Source: Pedobacter jejuensis
Lineage (GTDB): Bacteria; Bacteroidota; Bacteroidia; Sphingobacteriales; Sphingobacteriaceae
Length of the DNA stretch: 64,000 bases
Direction: 5' to 3'
Assembly: GCF_003725795.1 (NCBI RefSeq)
Contig: NZ_RBEE01000044.1
Location: 186,001-250,000 of the forward strand
Shown here: positions 44,756-52,772 of the stretch, piece by piece
How positions within the stretch are numbered: position 1 is the stretch's first letter
Layout: the number at the start of each line of letters is the position of its first letter
Position numbers and translations under genes: made by a program
The notes under the pieces: model-generated
Seen by the model: the letters and a program-made list of their open reading frames with translations, nothing else
What the model was told of the DNA's origin: nothing
Database searches by the model: none

Positions 44756-45082
44756 TCAGATAAGTTTAACAAAGTTGTCTTCAAGTTTTACATTAAAATT
44801 GATCTCTGCCTTTAATGCTTTAAAAACTTTTAAAATGGTGTCAATTGTGGCACTATTAGCACTACTTTCAAGTTTAGAAATTTGAGCTTTTTGTACTCCA
44901 ATAAGTTTACCAAGTTCTTCTTGCGTTAGATGGCGCTCCTGTCTTGCAGATTTAATCATCTTTCCTAAAACATCCATACGGAGTTCATACTCATATTCGT
45001 CACGATTGGTTGTACCGATTTCACCAATATACTTGTCCTTCATTTCGGTTAGCGAATATGTTTTAAACTTTTTAGTTTCCAT
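44756..45082 (-). CDS. HigA-like antitoxin, XRE helix-turn-helix
   Basis: This 108-residue protein has an Xre-type helix-turn-helix at about 43-98: IKSARQERHLTQEELGKLIGVQKAQ, then SKLESSANSATIDTILKVFKAL. The N-terminus, METKKFKTYSLTEMKDKYIG, is typical of antitoxins paired with Gp49/HigB toxins. It begins four bases after the end of the full-length toxin reading (45087), so the two form a toxin-first operon. It probably neutralises the toxin and represses the operon. It is intact while the toxin frame is broken. Confidence 0.9.
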   Translation of the reverse strand: METKKFKTYSLTEMKDKYIGEIGTTNRDEYEYELRMDVLGKMIKSARQERHLTQEELGKLIGVQKAQISKLESSANSATIDTILKVFKALKAEINFNVKLEDNFVKLI

Positions 45083-45086
45083 ATAA

Positions 45087-45427
45087 TTACTTTTTTTCTT
45101 TGTTATTGAAATATTTATCTTTTAGTTTTACTGCACGATCAATTTCATTTGCAGGAACCTTGTCAACCTTTTTAATGAAACCATGTGTTGCAATTACTAG
45201 AGTTTTTTATTATCTGACTTGTCCCAGAATGCAAGCAATCTAATTTGAAGTCCTGAAAATTTTGTGCGAAGTTCCCAAATGTCATTTTGCAGTTTCTTAA
45301 ACAATTTCGGATCATTTGTTTGTTCAGCCAAGTCAATATTGTAAAATATCTTTTTTATGGTTTTATTATCAAGTTTGGCTATAAACTCGTTTGCTTCTTC
45401 CATAAACCTCGTTTCAAAATATTTCAT
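45087..45427 (-). pseudogene. HigB/RelE-like (Gp49 family) toxin gene with frameshift at A6 tract
   Basis: The gene starts MKYFETRFMEEANEFIAKLD at 45427 and reads to WDKSDNKKL, where it stops at 45197-45199. The -1 frame continues TLVIATHGFIKKVDKVP and ends TAA at 45087-45089, which is the normal C-terminus of the family. Full length would be about 113 residues. The break is at an A6 run (45203-45208 on the plus strand, T6), so one extra A, or -1 slippage, restores the toxin. The catalytic core of RelE-type mRNA interferases includes the C-terminal strand, so the short form is probably inactive. The antitoxin downstream is intact. Confidence 0.88.
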
Positions 45428-45621
45428 TTTTTAGTGCCCAATATGAATACAATAAATATATAAAAAGTTTCTAAATTTAGAAACAAAATAGTTTTTTCTA
45501 AAATTTTTCGATTTCAAATTGGTTATTGTATGATTATTTATCCCAAACCTTTCCTTAAAAAACCTGCCTCAAATCAATCTTATTTCCTTAAATTGGCAAT
45601 ACAATTCTAACTAATTATATC

Positions 45622-46098
45622 ATGCCGAAAGATCACCTATACAAAACCACCGTAACCTGGACGGGCAATAAAGGCTCGGGTACAATGGATTATCGCTCTT
45701 ACGATCGCGATTATTTAATTTCTGTAACCGGTAAAGCCGATATTTCGGGTTCATCAGATTCTGCTTTTCTTGGCGATAAAACTAAATACAATCCTGAAGA
45801 TTTGTTGCTATCATCCATTTCAAGTTGCCACATGCTTTGGTATTTGCATTTGTGCTCGAAAAACGAAATTGTGGTAATCGATTATAAAGATGAGGCCGTT
45901 GGTACGATGGAAGAATCGGCAGATGGAAGTGGTAAATTTAGAGAAGTAACCTTGCATCCTCAGGTTTTAATAGCTGATAAGGCACATTTCGAACTGGCAG
46001 AAACCCTGCATAAAGAAGCTAATAAAATGTGTTTTATTGCGAATTCGCTTAATTTCCCAGTTAAACACGAAGCAAGTTGTAAAGCGGAAAATAGTTAG
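45622..46098 (+). CDS. OsmC/Ohr-family peroxide-reducing protein
   Basis: This 158-residue protein reduces organic hydroperoxides by two reactive cysteines. It begins MPKDHLYKTTVTWTGNKGSG. The first Cys lies in SSISSCHMLWYLHLCS (about residue 70) and the second in HKEANKMCFIANSLNFPV (about residue 138), both at family positions. Length is typical of OsmC. It is transcribed alone. An inverted repeat of CAGTTTTCAGTTG text follows at 46100-46185. Confidence 0.9.
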   Translation: MPKDHLYKTTVTWTGNKGSGTMDYRSYDRDYLISVTGKADISGSSDSAFLGDKTKYNPEDLLLSSISSCHMLWYLHLCSKNEIVVIDYKDEAVGTMEESADGSGKFREVTLHPQVLIADKAHFELAETLHKEANKMCFIANSLNFPVKHEASCKAENS

Positions 46099-46099
46099 T

Positions 46100-46186
46100 A
46101 GTTGGCAGTTTTCAGTTGACAGTTTTCAATTAGCAGTTTTCAGTTGGCTGTTCTCACTACTGAAAACCGCCAACTGAAAACTGAAT
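46100..46186. repeat. CAGTTTTCAGTTG direct and inverted repeat
   Basis: GTTGGCAGTTTTCAGTTGACA and repeats of CAGTTTTCA at 46108, 46123 and 46138 face an inverted copy ACTGAAAACCGCCAACTGAA at 46160. It lies between the convergent OsmC and M1 genes and may act as a terminator. Similar AACTGAC-AACCG text occurs at 14.06 and 48.98 kb. Confidence 0.7.
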
Positions 46187-48063
46187 TACTTTACTTCGTA
46201 AACATTATCAGTTGGCGTAGGATCCATAAAAATGCCACCATCTAATGTAATCGATTTTATTTTTCGGTTGGTGTTTATGGTCATCGTCATTTCTTTCTGA
46301 TTGACTTTCCAAACCGCTGGTGTTTTATGAATGGTTTCTGTTTTTCCATCGGTATCGGTTACCAAAATATCAAAAGGAATTGCAAAACCACCTTCATTTT
46401 TAATTACAAAAGTTGCTTTGCTGCTAGAGATTTGCGGTTTGGTTATAGCCAAATCAATGTAGTTATTGGTAAAGAACCAATTCTGGAAAAACCAATTCAA
46501 ATTCTGACCAGAACCTGTATTCATCGAGTTAAAATAATCCCAAGGAATTGGATGTTTTCCATTCCAATTATCCATATAATGATGAAGTGCTTTTTTAAAT
46601 AAGTCATCACCTAACATATCTTTCAAAGCGATATAAGAAAGTGAAGCCTTTCCGTAAGAATTGTTTCCATAACCCGAACCAGAAACTTGGTCAGACATCG
46701 AAATTATTGGTTGATCTTCTTCTGCAGATTTATCATTAATGTAGCGCTGAACCCTAAAAGTTTTATAAAATTTATCTGCTGCTTCTTTTCCATGTTCGGC
46801 AATGCCAATTAAATATTCTAAAGTTGTTGCCCAACCTTCGTCCATATACGCATAACGGGTTTCGTTAATGCCCATGTAAAACGGAAAATAAGTATGCGCA
46901 ACTTCGTGGTCTTGTACCAGTTGCGCAAAAACCGGGTCGCCTGTATCAGAATCGTTCACCATCATTGGGTATTCCATATCTGCAAAACCTTGAAAAGCAG
47001 TCATTTTTGAGAAAGGATAAGGAACGCCCGGCCAGTTATTCGAGAACCAGTTCAGCGCATATAAATTATTTTTTACAGAGTTTGGGAAATCTTTTGATTT
47101 TACATTGTATGCTGCTTGTGTACTAACCCTTCTGTTGGCTTTAGCATCTACAACAACGCTTGCTGCATCCCACAAATAGGTACTACTTAAACCGAAACAA
47201 ACATCGGTGATGTGGTTGGCTGTAAATTTCCAGGTATTCCAATCTTTTTGCAAAGTAACTTTTCCATCTTTCAGTTCTTGCTCGGTGGCAATGTGTTGTA
47301 TTTCATACGTTAGGTATGATTTTTTTAAACGAGATGCAATTTCTGGCTGCAAAACTTCATCAGGATTTAATAAATCGCCCGTGGCATAAACCACATAGTT
47401 TTTTGGTGCTTTAATGGAGAAGGTATAATCGTTAAAGTCGTTGTAAAACTCGGCTCTATCCGAATGCGGAATTCTATCCCAACCGTTATAATCATCGTAA
47501 ACAGAAATTCGTGGATAGCTGTATGCAACGTAAAAAGTTGTGGGGTCTATTTGTCCTTCTCTGCCACTTTCTTTCGATAGAGGATAATCCCAATCTATTT
47601 TTACAGTGGTTTTAGATTTGGGCAATAGCGGTTTCTTCAATCTTACATTGCCAACGGTTCCCCAATCGTTTTCGTTTACGGCAATGGCTTCTCCATCAAC
47701 AGAAAATGCAGATATATTTAAACCTGTGGTTAAAAAATCCTGACTCACGCTTCCACTTCTTGGGGCTGTAGGTTTATGCAAATTATTTACAAAACGAATT
47801 ACAAGCGTTCTTAAAGTATCAGTGCTGTTGTTGCTATATACAATTTCTTCGGTTCCGCTTACAACTTTTGTATCGGCATCAACTTTAATATTCATATTGT
47901 ATTTGCCGTGATTTTGCCAATAATTTACACCTGGTTTACCATTAATAGAACGGGTACCTTTAGCATAAGCAGCTTTGATGTTTCGTGGCATATAAAGTTC
48001 TTGTGCTGAGACAAGATAACTTCCTAAACACACTATAAGGGCTATTGAAAATAATTTTTTCAT
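46186..48063 (-). CDS. Secreted M1-family metallopeptidase
   Basis: This 625-residue M1 aminopeptidase-type protein has a signal peptide (MKKLFSIALIVCLGSYLVSAQ). The zinc motif HEVAHTYFPFYMG lies at about residue 385, followed 18 residues later by the second Glu ligand in YMDEGWATTLEYL. The substrate-binding motif before it is FADMEYPMMVND rather than GAMEN, which is common in Bacteroidota M1 proteins. N-terminal beta domains include NMNIKVDADTKVVSGTEEI. A C-terminal beta domain follows. It is periplasmic or cell-surface, and its precise peptidase specificity cannot be told. Confidence 0.92.
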   Translation of the reverse strand: MKKLFSIALIVCLGSYLVSAQELYMPRNIKAAYAKGTRSINGKPGVNYWQNHGKYNMNIKVDADTKVVSGTEEIVYSNNSTDTLRTLVIRFVNNLHKPTAPRSGSVSQDFLTTGLNISAFSVDGEAIAVNENDWGTVGNVRLKKPLLPKSKTTVKIDWDYPLSKESGREGQIDPTTFYVAYSYPRISVYDDYNGWDRIPHSDRAEFYNDFNDYTFSIKAPKNYVVYATGDLLNPDEVLQPEIASRLKKSYLTYEIQHIATEQELKDGKVTLQKDWNTWKFTANHITDVCFGLSSTYLWDAASVVVDAKANRRVSTQAAYNVKSKDFPNSVKNNLYALNWFSNNWPGVPYPFSKMTAFQGFADMEYPMMVNDSDTGDPVFAQLVQDHEVAHTYFPFYMGINETRYAYMDEGWATTLEYLIGIAEHGKEAADKFYKTFRVQRYINDKSAEEDQPIISMSDQVSGSGYGNNSYGKASLSYIALKDMLGDDLFKKALHHYMDNWNGKHPIPWDYFNSMNTGSGQNLNWFFQNWFFTNNYIDLAITKPQISSSKATFVIKNEGGFAIPFDILVTDTDGKTETIHKTPAVWKVNQKEMTMTINTNRKIKSITLDGGIFMDPTPTDNVYEVK

Positions 48064-48270
48064 TTTGATGAATAATTTTGGCTAAGCTAAAAATAATGGA
48101 TGAATTTAGAATGAAGGCGATTGGATATTTTCAAAAATCAACACCCTTAATTTTATTACCAAATCTTAATCTTAAAATCCTTCAATCCAGAAAATCTTGG
48201 CTAATCCTAAAAATCATGTGTATTTATTTGCTTTTGTAATTTCCACATTTTATCTTCGTTATAATTGAAG

Positions 48271-48316
48271 CAAGACTATGTAGCAAACCAACTATATAGT
48301 CTTGTTTGTTTTTTAC
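48271..48316 (+). terminator. Terminator-like hairpin upstream of greA
   Basis: CAAGACTAT and ATAGTCTTG form a perfect 9-bp stem with a 16-base loop, followed on the plus strand by TTTGTTTTTT. It ends about 25 bases before the greA start codon, and the gene to its left runs the other way, so it may be an attenuator in the greA leader. Confidence 0.6.
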
Positions 48317-48341
48317 AGCGTTTGATTAAATTAATAGAGCA

Positions 48342-48815
48342 ATGACAGAGGTAACGTACTACACCCAAGAGGGCTTAGATAAATTAAAAGAGGAAGTTCA
48401 TTATTTAACAACCACAGGTCGCCAGCTTATATCTAAAGCTATTGCCGAAGCGAGAGATAAAGGTGATTTATCTGAAAATGCAGAATATGATGCGGCGAAA
48501 GAAGCTCAGGGTTTGCATGAGGCAAAAATATCTAAACTAAAAAATACTTTAGCAAATGCACGCTTAATTGATGAATCGAAAATGGATTTATCTAAAGTGC
48601 TTGCATTATCTATAGTTAAAATTAAAAATGTTAAAAACGGGGCAACCATGACTTATCAATTGGTTGCAGAAACTGAAGCAGATTTAAAAACCGGAAAAAT
48701 ATCGGTAAAATCCCCAATAGCACAAGGTTTATTAGGTAAATCAGTTGGCGAATTTGCCGAAATTGAAGTACCTGCCGGAAAAATGCAGTTTGAAGTATTA
48801 GAAATCTCTAGATAA
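48342..48815 (+). CDS. greA: Transcription elongation factor GreA
   Basis: This 157-residue factor binds the RNA polymerase secondary channel and stimulates cleavage of backtracked transcripts. The N-terminal coiled coil carries YYTQEGLDKLKEEVHYLTT and the acidic tip ARDKGDLSENAEYDAAKEAQ at about 37-56, where Asp and Glu support cleavage. The C-terminal FKBP-like domain has SPIAQGLLGKSVGEFAEIEVPAG near 126-148. Length and motifs match GreA, although the paralogue GreB cannot be wholly excluded. It is followed by the HIT gene after a repeat-bearing gap. Confidence 0.95.
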   Translation: MTEVTYYTQEGLDKLKEEVHYLTTTGRQLISKAIAEARDKGDLSENAEYDAAKEAQGLHEAKISKLKNTLANARLIDESKMDLSKVLALSIVKIKNVKNGATMTYQLVAETEADLKTGKISVKSPIAQGLLGKSVGEFAEIEVPAGKMQFEVLEISR

Positions 48816-48824
48816 GGTAGAGGG

Positions 48825-49035
48825 TTGTGAGTTATAGGTTTTAAGTTTTAGGTTTGGATGCATATAAAACGGCAAAGTTTATAAGCATTAAATTTACAAC
48901 CATCTATAGTATTTGAAGACATTCATTTGTTTTATTAATAATTGGTAGATACCACATAAATTGAGAACCCAATCCTGTAACTCAAAACCCGTAACTGACA
49001 ACCGACAACCGGCAACTCAAAACCTAAACCCTTTA
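48825..49035. repeat. Inverted repeat between greA and HIT gene
   Basis: GGTTGTGAGTTATAGGTTTT near 48825 and AACTCAAAACCTAAACCC near 49014 are inverted partners, with further CGTAACTGACAACCGACAAC copies at 48990. The text belongs to the AACTGACAAC repeat family found near metH. Confidence 0.6.
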
Positions 49036-49048
49036 ACCTTCCACCTTT

Positions 49049-49447
49049 ATGACTATCTTTTCGAAAATTGTTGCAGGAGAAATTAGCGCACATGTTGTTG
49101 CTGAAACCGTAGAATATTTAGCTTTTTTAGATGTTCAACCGTTAACCGCAGGCCACGTTTTGGTTATTCCGAAATTAGAAAGAGATTATCTTTTTGATAT
49201 GGAAGAAGACCTTTATGTAGGACTTTGGATGTTTGCAAAAATTGTTGCTAAAGGTGTAAAAACCGCTTTTCCATGTAAAAAAGTTGGTGTTTCTGTAATT
49301 GGATTGGAAGTTCCTCATGCTCACATTCATTTAATACCAATGAACAATGTGAGTGACATGAATTTTAGTAAAGAAAAGTTAAATCCTACTCAAGAAGAAC
49401 TTGCAGAAGCTGCAGAAAAAATTCGCCAGGCTTTATTAGAGGAATAA
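49049..49447 (+). CDS. HIT-family nucleotide hydrolase or transferase
   Basis: This 132-residue protein opens MTIFSKIVAGEISAHVVAET. The histidine triad PHAHIHLIPM lies at about residues 89-98 and contains the nucleophilic His. LDVQPLTAGHVLVIPK near 30-46 is also typical. Relatives of the Hint/HinT class hydrolyse adenosine phosphoramidates or dinucleotides. It follows greA on the same strand by 233 bp, and the pair is often adjacent in Bacteroidota. Its 3' end is 14 bases from the convergent pirin gene. Confidence 0.93.
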   Translation: MTIFSKIVAGEISAHVVAETVEYLAFLDVQPLTAGHVLVIPKLERDYLFDMEEDLYVGLWMFAKIVAKGVKTAFPCKKVGVSVIGLEVPHAHIHLIPMNNVSDMNFSKEKLNPTQEELAEAAEKIRQALLEE

Positions 49448-49461
49448 CCAATTACATTTTG

Positions 49462-50352
49462 CTATTTTTTTGTAAAGTGGCTTTGTTCGGGTAAGGGCAC
49501 AAAATCTGTTTCGCCTGGAACCGGCTTAAAACTTTGATTTAACCATTTGGTTTTAGCGTCCTCGATAAGCGTTTTATCTGTTGCTACGAAATTCCAGTAA
49601 ATGAAGCGTTCTTCTGGAAATGGTTCGCCGCCAAAAATATAAACTGTTGTGTTTTCATGCATTTCAAATTCACAAAGTTTGGCATTGTTGGCAATTAATA
49701 TATGTTTCGGCTCAAAAATATTGCCTTCGCTTTCAACAGCGCCATCTAAAATATAAAGTGCGCTTTCTCCAAACAAATCATCGCCAATATTTAATTTTTG
49801 CCTCGATGAACTTTTTATCTCGATAAAATAAAGTGGACTGTAAACCGGTACCGGAGATTTTTTCCCAAATGCTTCACCTGCTATTAATTTAAACTTCAAT
49901 CCATTTTCTTCCCAATGAGGAATTTCTTGTTCTTCGACATGGAAGAACTCAGGTTCCATTTGCTCTAAATGCTTGGGTAAAGCAACCCAAATTTGCAAAC
50001 CATGAAGCATCTTATCTGTGGTTCTTAAATAATCTGGAGTACGTTCGGAATGTACAATTCCACTACCTGATGTCATCCAATTGACTTGCCCGGGTTTGAT
50101 AACCACATTATTGCCTAAGCTATCTTTATGTGTTATTTCTCCTTCAAATAAGAATGTTAAAGTTGATAAACCAATGTGTGGGTGCGGTGGAACATCCAGG
50201 TTTTCGTGGTCGCTCATTGCCGCCGGACCCATATGGTCGATAAAAGAAAATGGCCCAACCATTCGCTTTTCTCTAAACGGCAATAATCTACCAACCATAA
50301 AGTTGCCAATATTGGCTGGACGTTCATCTATAATAAGCGAAATATTCGACAT
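49462..50352 (-). CDS. Pirin-family cupin protein
   Basis: This 296-residue bicupin begins MSNISLIIDERPANIGNFMVG. The metal-binding His and Glu are visible in VPPHPHIGLSTLTFLFEGE (about 54-72) and in MTSGSGIVHSER (about 92-103). The C-terminal cupin holds PVYSPLYFIEIKSSSRQKL. Pirins bind iron; some act as quercetin dioxygenase-like enzymes and others as redox regulators. Length is typical. It is transcribed convergently with the HIT gene. Role here unknown. Confidence 0.93.
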   Translation of the reverse strand: MSNISLIIDERPANIGNFMVGRLLPFREKRMVGPFSFIDHMGPAAMSDHENLDVPPHPHIGLSTLTFLFEGEITHKDSLGNNVVIKPGQVNWMTSGSGIVHSERTPDYLRTTDKMLHGLQIWVALPKHLEQMEPEFFHVEEQEIPHWEENGLKFKLIAGEAFGKKSPVPVYSPLYFIEIKSSSRQKLNIGDDLFGESALYILDGAVESEGNIFEPKHILIANNAKLCEFEMHENTTVYIFGGEPFPEERFIYWNFVATDKTLIEDAKTKWLNQSFKPVPGETDFVPLPEQSHFTKK

Positions 50353-50410
50353 GGGATTTACTTTTTAACAAAGTGAATTTAAGGAAAAACTTATCAAGTT
50401 GATAATCAAA

Positions 50411-50440
50411 AAAAAGGCACCTCTTTCGAAATGCCTTTTA
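50411..50440 (-). terminator. Terminator after OYE gene
   Basis: AAAAGGCA and TGCCTTTT form an 8-bp stem around a 12-base loop. The minus strand continues with a long T-run, 15 bases beyond the stop of the OYE gene. Confidence 0.85.
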
Positions 50441-50454
50441 CAATTATGTGATTC

Positions 50455-51555
50455 TTAAACCAATTCTGCTAAAGCCTCTTTGCTAAAGCCTTTTAATTGG
50501 TCAAGGTGGTTATTTTTAATTTTTTCTACCCATTGTGGATCAGATAAAAGTACACGACCAACAGCAATTAAATCAAAATCGCCTCTGTCCATTCTGCGTA
50601 CCAACTCATCTAAAGAACTTGGTTGAGAACTTTGTCCGGCAAAAGCGCCAAAGAAATCGCCATCTAAACCTACTGAACCAACAGAAATAGTTGCTTTACC
50701 CGTGATTTTTTTAGCCCAGCCTGCAAAATTCAAATCAGAGCCTTCAAATTCTGGCTCCCAGAAACGACGTTGAGAACAGTGGAAAATATCGATACCAGCA
50801 TCAGCCATTGGCGCTAACCATTGTTCCATTTCTTTCTCATTCTTAGCCAATTTATAATCATAGGCAGCAGGTTTAAATTGAGATAAACGAATGATTAAAG
50901 CAAAATCTTCGCCTACTCTTTTACGCACTTCTTTAATTACTTCAACCGCAAACCTGGTGCGTTCTGCTAAAGTTTTACCACCGTAAATATCGGTGCGATT
51001 GTTTGTAGCATCCCAGAAAAACTGATCAATTAAATATTGATGCGCACCATGAATTTCTACTGTATCAAAACCTAAAGCTTTTGCATCGGCAGCTGCTTGT
51101 CCAAATGCCGCAATTGTATCAGCAATCGCTGCATCAGTCATGGCAACACCATTCTCAAAACCCGGACTGTTAAAGCTAGATGGATCTTCAAAAGGTGCGC
51201 TTGGCAACCACCCTGAAGCATGATTTGCAGATATACCTTGATGCCAGATTTGTGGACCCATTTGGCCACCCTTTGCATGCACATCATTAATAACTTTTTG
51301 CCATCCGGCCAATGCTTTTTCGCCATAAAAATGCGGAATGTTTGGATCGGCAGATGATGACGGTCTGTTAATTACGGTTCCTTCTGATAAAATTAAGCCA
51401 ACTTCGGCATCAGCTCTTTTTGCATAATATTCGGCAACATCGGCAGTTGGAACACCATCAGGTGAAAACGAACGCGTCATTGGAGCCATTACAATTCTAT
51501 TTTTTGTGTTTAATGTTTTCAGATTAAATGGTCTGAATGAACTATCTGTGTTCAT
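50455..51555 (-). CDS. Old-yellow-enzyme family NADH:flavin oxidoreductase
   Basis: This 366-residue FMN enzyme reduces activated alkenes with NAD(P)H. It starts MNTDSSFRPFNLKTLNTKNRIVMAPMTRSFSPDGVP, in which RIVMAPMTRS is the family opening. Further motifs are GPQIWHQG (about 100-107), DTVEIHGAHQYLIDQFFWDATNNRTDIYGG (about 174-203, with the substrate-binding H-x-x-H/N region) and LIAVGRVLLSDPQWVEK near the end. An ArsR-type regulator gene lies immediately upstream on the same strand (11 bp), so the pair is an operon and the regulator likely controls it in response to an electrophile or metal. Substrate unknown. Confidence 0.93.
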   Translation of the reverse strand: MNTDSSFRPFNLKTLNTKNRIVMAPMTRSFSPDGVPTADVAEYYAKRADAEVGLILSEGTVINRPSSSADPNIPHFYGEKALAGWQKVINDVHAKGGQMGPQIWHQGISANHASGWLPSAPFEDPSSFNSPGFENGVAMTDAAIADTIAAFGQAAADAKALGFDTVEIHGAHQYLIDQFFWDATNNRTDIYGGKTLAERTRFAVEVIKEVRKRVGEDFALIIRLSQFKPAAYDYKLAKNEKEMEQWLAPMADAGIDIFHCSQRRFWEPEFEGSDLNFAGWAKKITGKATISVGSVGLDGDFFGAFAGQSSQPSSLDELVRRMDRGDFDLIAVGRVLLSDPQWVEKIKNNHLDQLKGFSKEALAELV

Positions 51556-51566
51556 ATTTTTGAAAT

Positions 51567-51869
51567 TTATAATTCGGAATTGATGATTTTACTTAATTGT
51601 TCTATGCCTTCTTTATTGCGTTTGTAGTAAGTCCATTGCCCAACTCGGGTTGCAGAAACTAAATCGGCACGTTGTAAAATGGATAGATATTCTGAAATTG
51701 TACTTTGAGATAATCCCGCTTTATTTTGGATTTGACCAACACAAACACCGATGTTTTCAAAATCTGCATTTGGCTGCTCCGGAAAATTTTCTGCAGGCGC
51801 TTTAAGCCAGCTTAAAATTTGCAAACGGGTTTTATTTGAAAGGGCTTTAAAGATTTCTACCTGATCCAT
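51567..51869 (-). CDS. ArsR-family transcriptional regulator
   Basis: This 100-residue winged-helix protein starts MDQVEIFKALSNKTRLQILSWLK. An upstream in-frame start at 51905 would add 12 residues and is unlikely. The helix-turn-helix reads CVGQIQNKAGLSQSTISEYLSILQRADLVSATR-type text at about 41-73. There is a Cys at about 41 but no clear ArsR CxC metal site, so the inducer could be a reactive species or another small molecule. It lies upstream of the OYE gene by 11 bp, in an operon. Confidence 0.9.
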   Translation of the reverse strand: MDQVEIFKALSNKTRLQILSWLKAPAENFPEQPNADFENIGVCVGQIQNKAGLSQSTISEYLSILQRADLVSATRVGQWTYYKRNKEGIEQLSKIINSEL

Positions 51870-52100
51870 AACACAAATGTATATCGACTTTTCCCGATAT
51901 ACCAATATTATTTAGCAAGTTGACAATAATGTGTAAATGAAGGCTAGATTTAGTTAGAAGCGGATGAGGATAGCATATCGAAATTTATGCAAAAAAAGAA
52001 CGGGGATAAATCATACCGACCTATCCCCGTCATCTAAATTAACGCTCTCGAATATATAAACACCAAAAATTGTTATTTATTATCTCGAGCGGAATTTTTT

Positions 52101-52625
52101 TTATTTTTTTACAGCTGGCTTTTTAGCAACTGCTTTTGGCTTCTTCTCTACCAATGGTAAATCTTCTGTTGCTTCAGTTTTTTTCTTTGCTGATGCTTTA
52201 ACTTTTTTGGGTTCTGCTACAGCTGCTTCTTCAACCTCAACTTTTTTCTTTGCCGATGCTTTAGCTTTTTTTGGCTCAACTACAACTTCTTCTTCAACAT
52301 CAACCTTTTTCTTCGCTGGTGCTTTAGCCTTTTTTGTTTCAACTACTGGGGCTTCAATAGCAACCTCTTCTTTAGCTTTAGGGGCATCAACCTGATTTAA
52401 GTAATTTGCTAAAACTTGTTTCAAATAAATCTCTGGTTTTGGCATGTTAATTACCGTTCCTGGTTCTTTATCCTGAGATTGTTTAATATATGCTGATTTA
52501 ATTTTGCCCCAATCTTTTGAGTATAATTTGATAAACATTTCTACGAATTGTTCATCTGTATATTTTTTAGACAGCCTGCCCAGCACTGCCTGAATTTTTT
52601 CTTCCTTTTTATGTAATACCGCCAT
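52101..52625 (-). CDS. Small conserved domain plus histone-like Lys/Ala repeat tail
   Basis: This 174-residue protein starts MAVLHKKEEKIQAVLGRLSK at 52625. The frame is open earlier, but those residues look like leader text. The first 78 residues form a helical domain (YTDEQFVEMFIKLYSKDWGKI, then MPKPEIYLKQVLANYLNQ). From about 90 the tail consists of 3.5 repeats of about 21 residues around EPKKAKASAKKKVEVEEA, ending AKKPAVKK. The tail resembles histone H1-like or other nucleic-acid-binding Lys-rich tails, but the head domain is not one I can name. DNA or RNA binding is inference from charge. The repeat may vary between strains. Confidence 0.82.
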   Translation of the reverse strand: MAVLHKKEEKIQAVLGRLSKKYTDEQFVEMFIKLYSKDWGKIKSAYIKQSQDKEPGTVINMPKPEIYLKQVLANYLNQVDAPKAKEEVAIEAPVVETKKAKAPAKKKVDVEEEVVVEPKKAKASAKKKVEVEEAAVAEPKKVKASAKKKTEATEDLPLVEKKPKAVAKKPAVKK

Positions 52626-52772
52626 CGTTTTAATTTTGCACAAAGATAACCGATAATCATGTAAATAGCGCATGTAAACTTTTTACCAGTTTGCCCGCAT
52701 CGTTTTTCGTAGTATCATCCCCTTTTTTCACAAACAACAATTTTTCAAAAAAAATAAATAAGCATAACCGAT

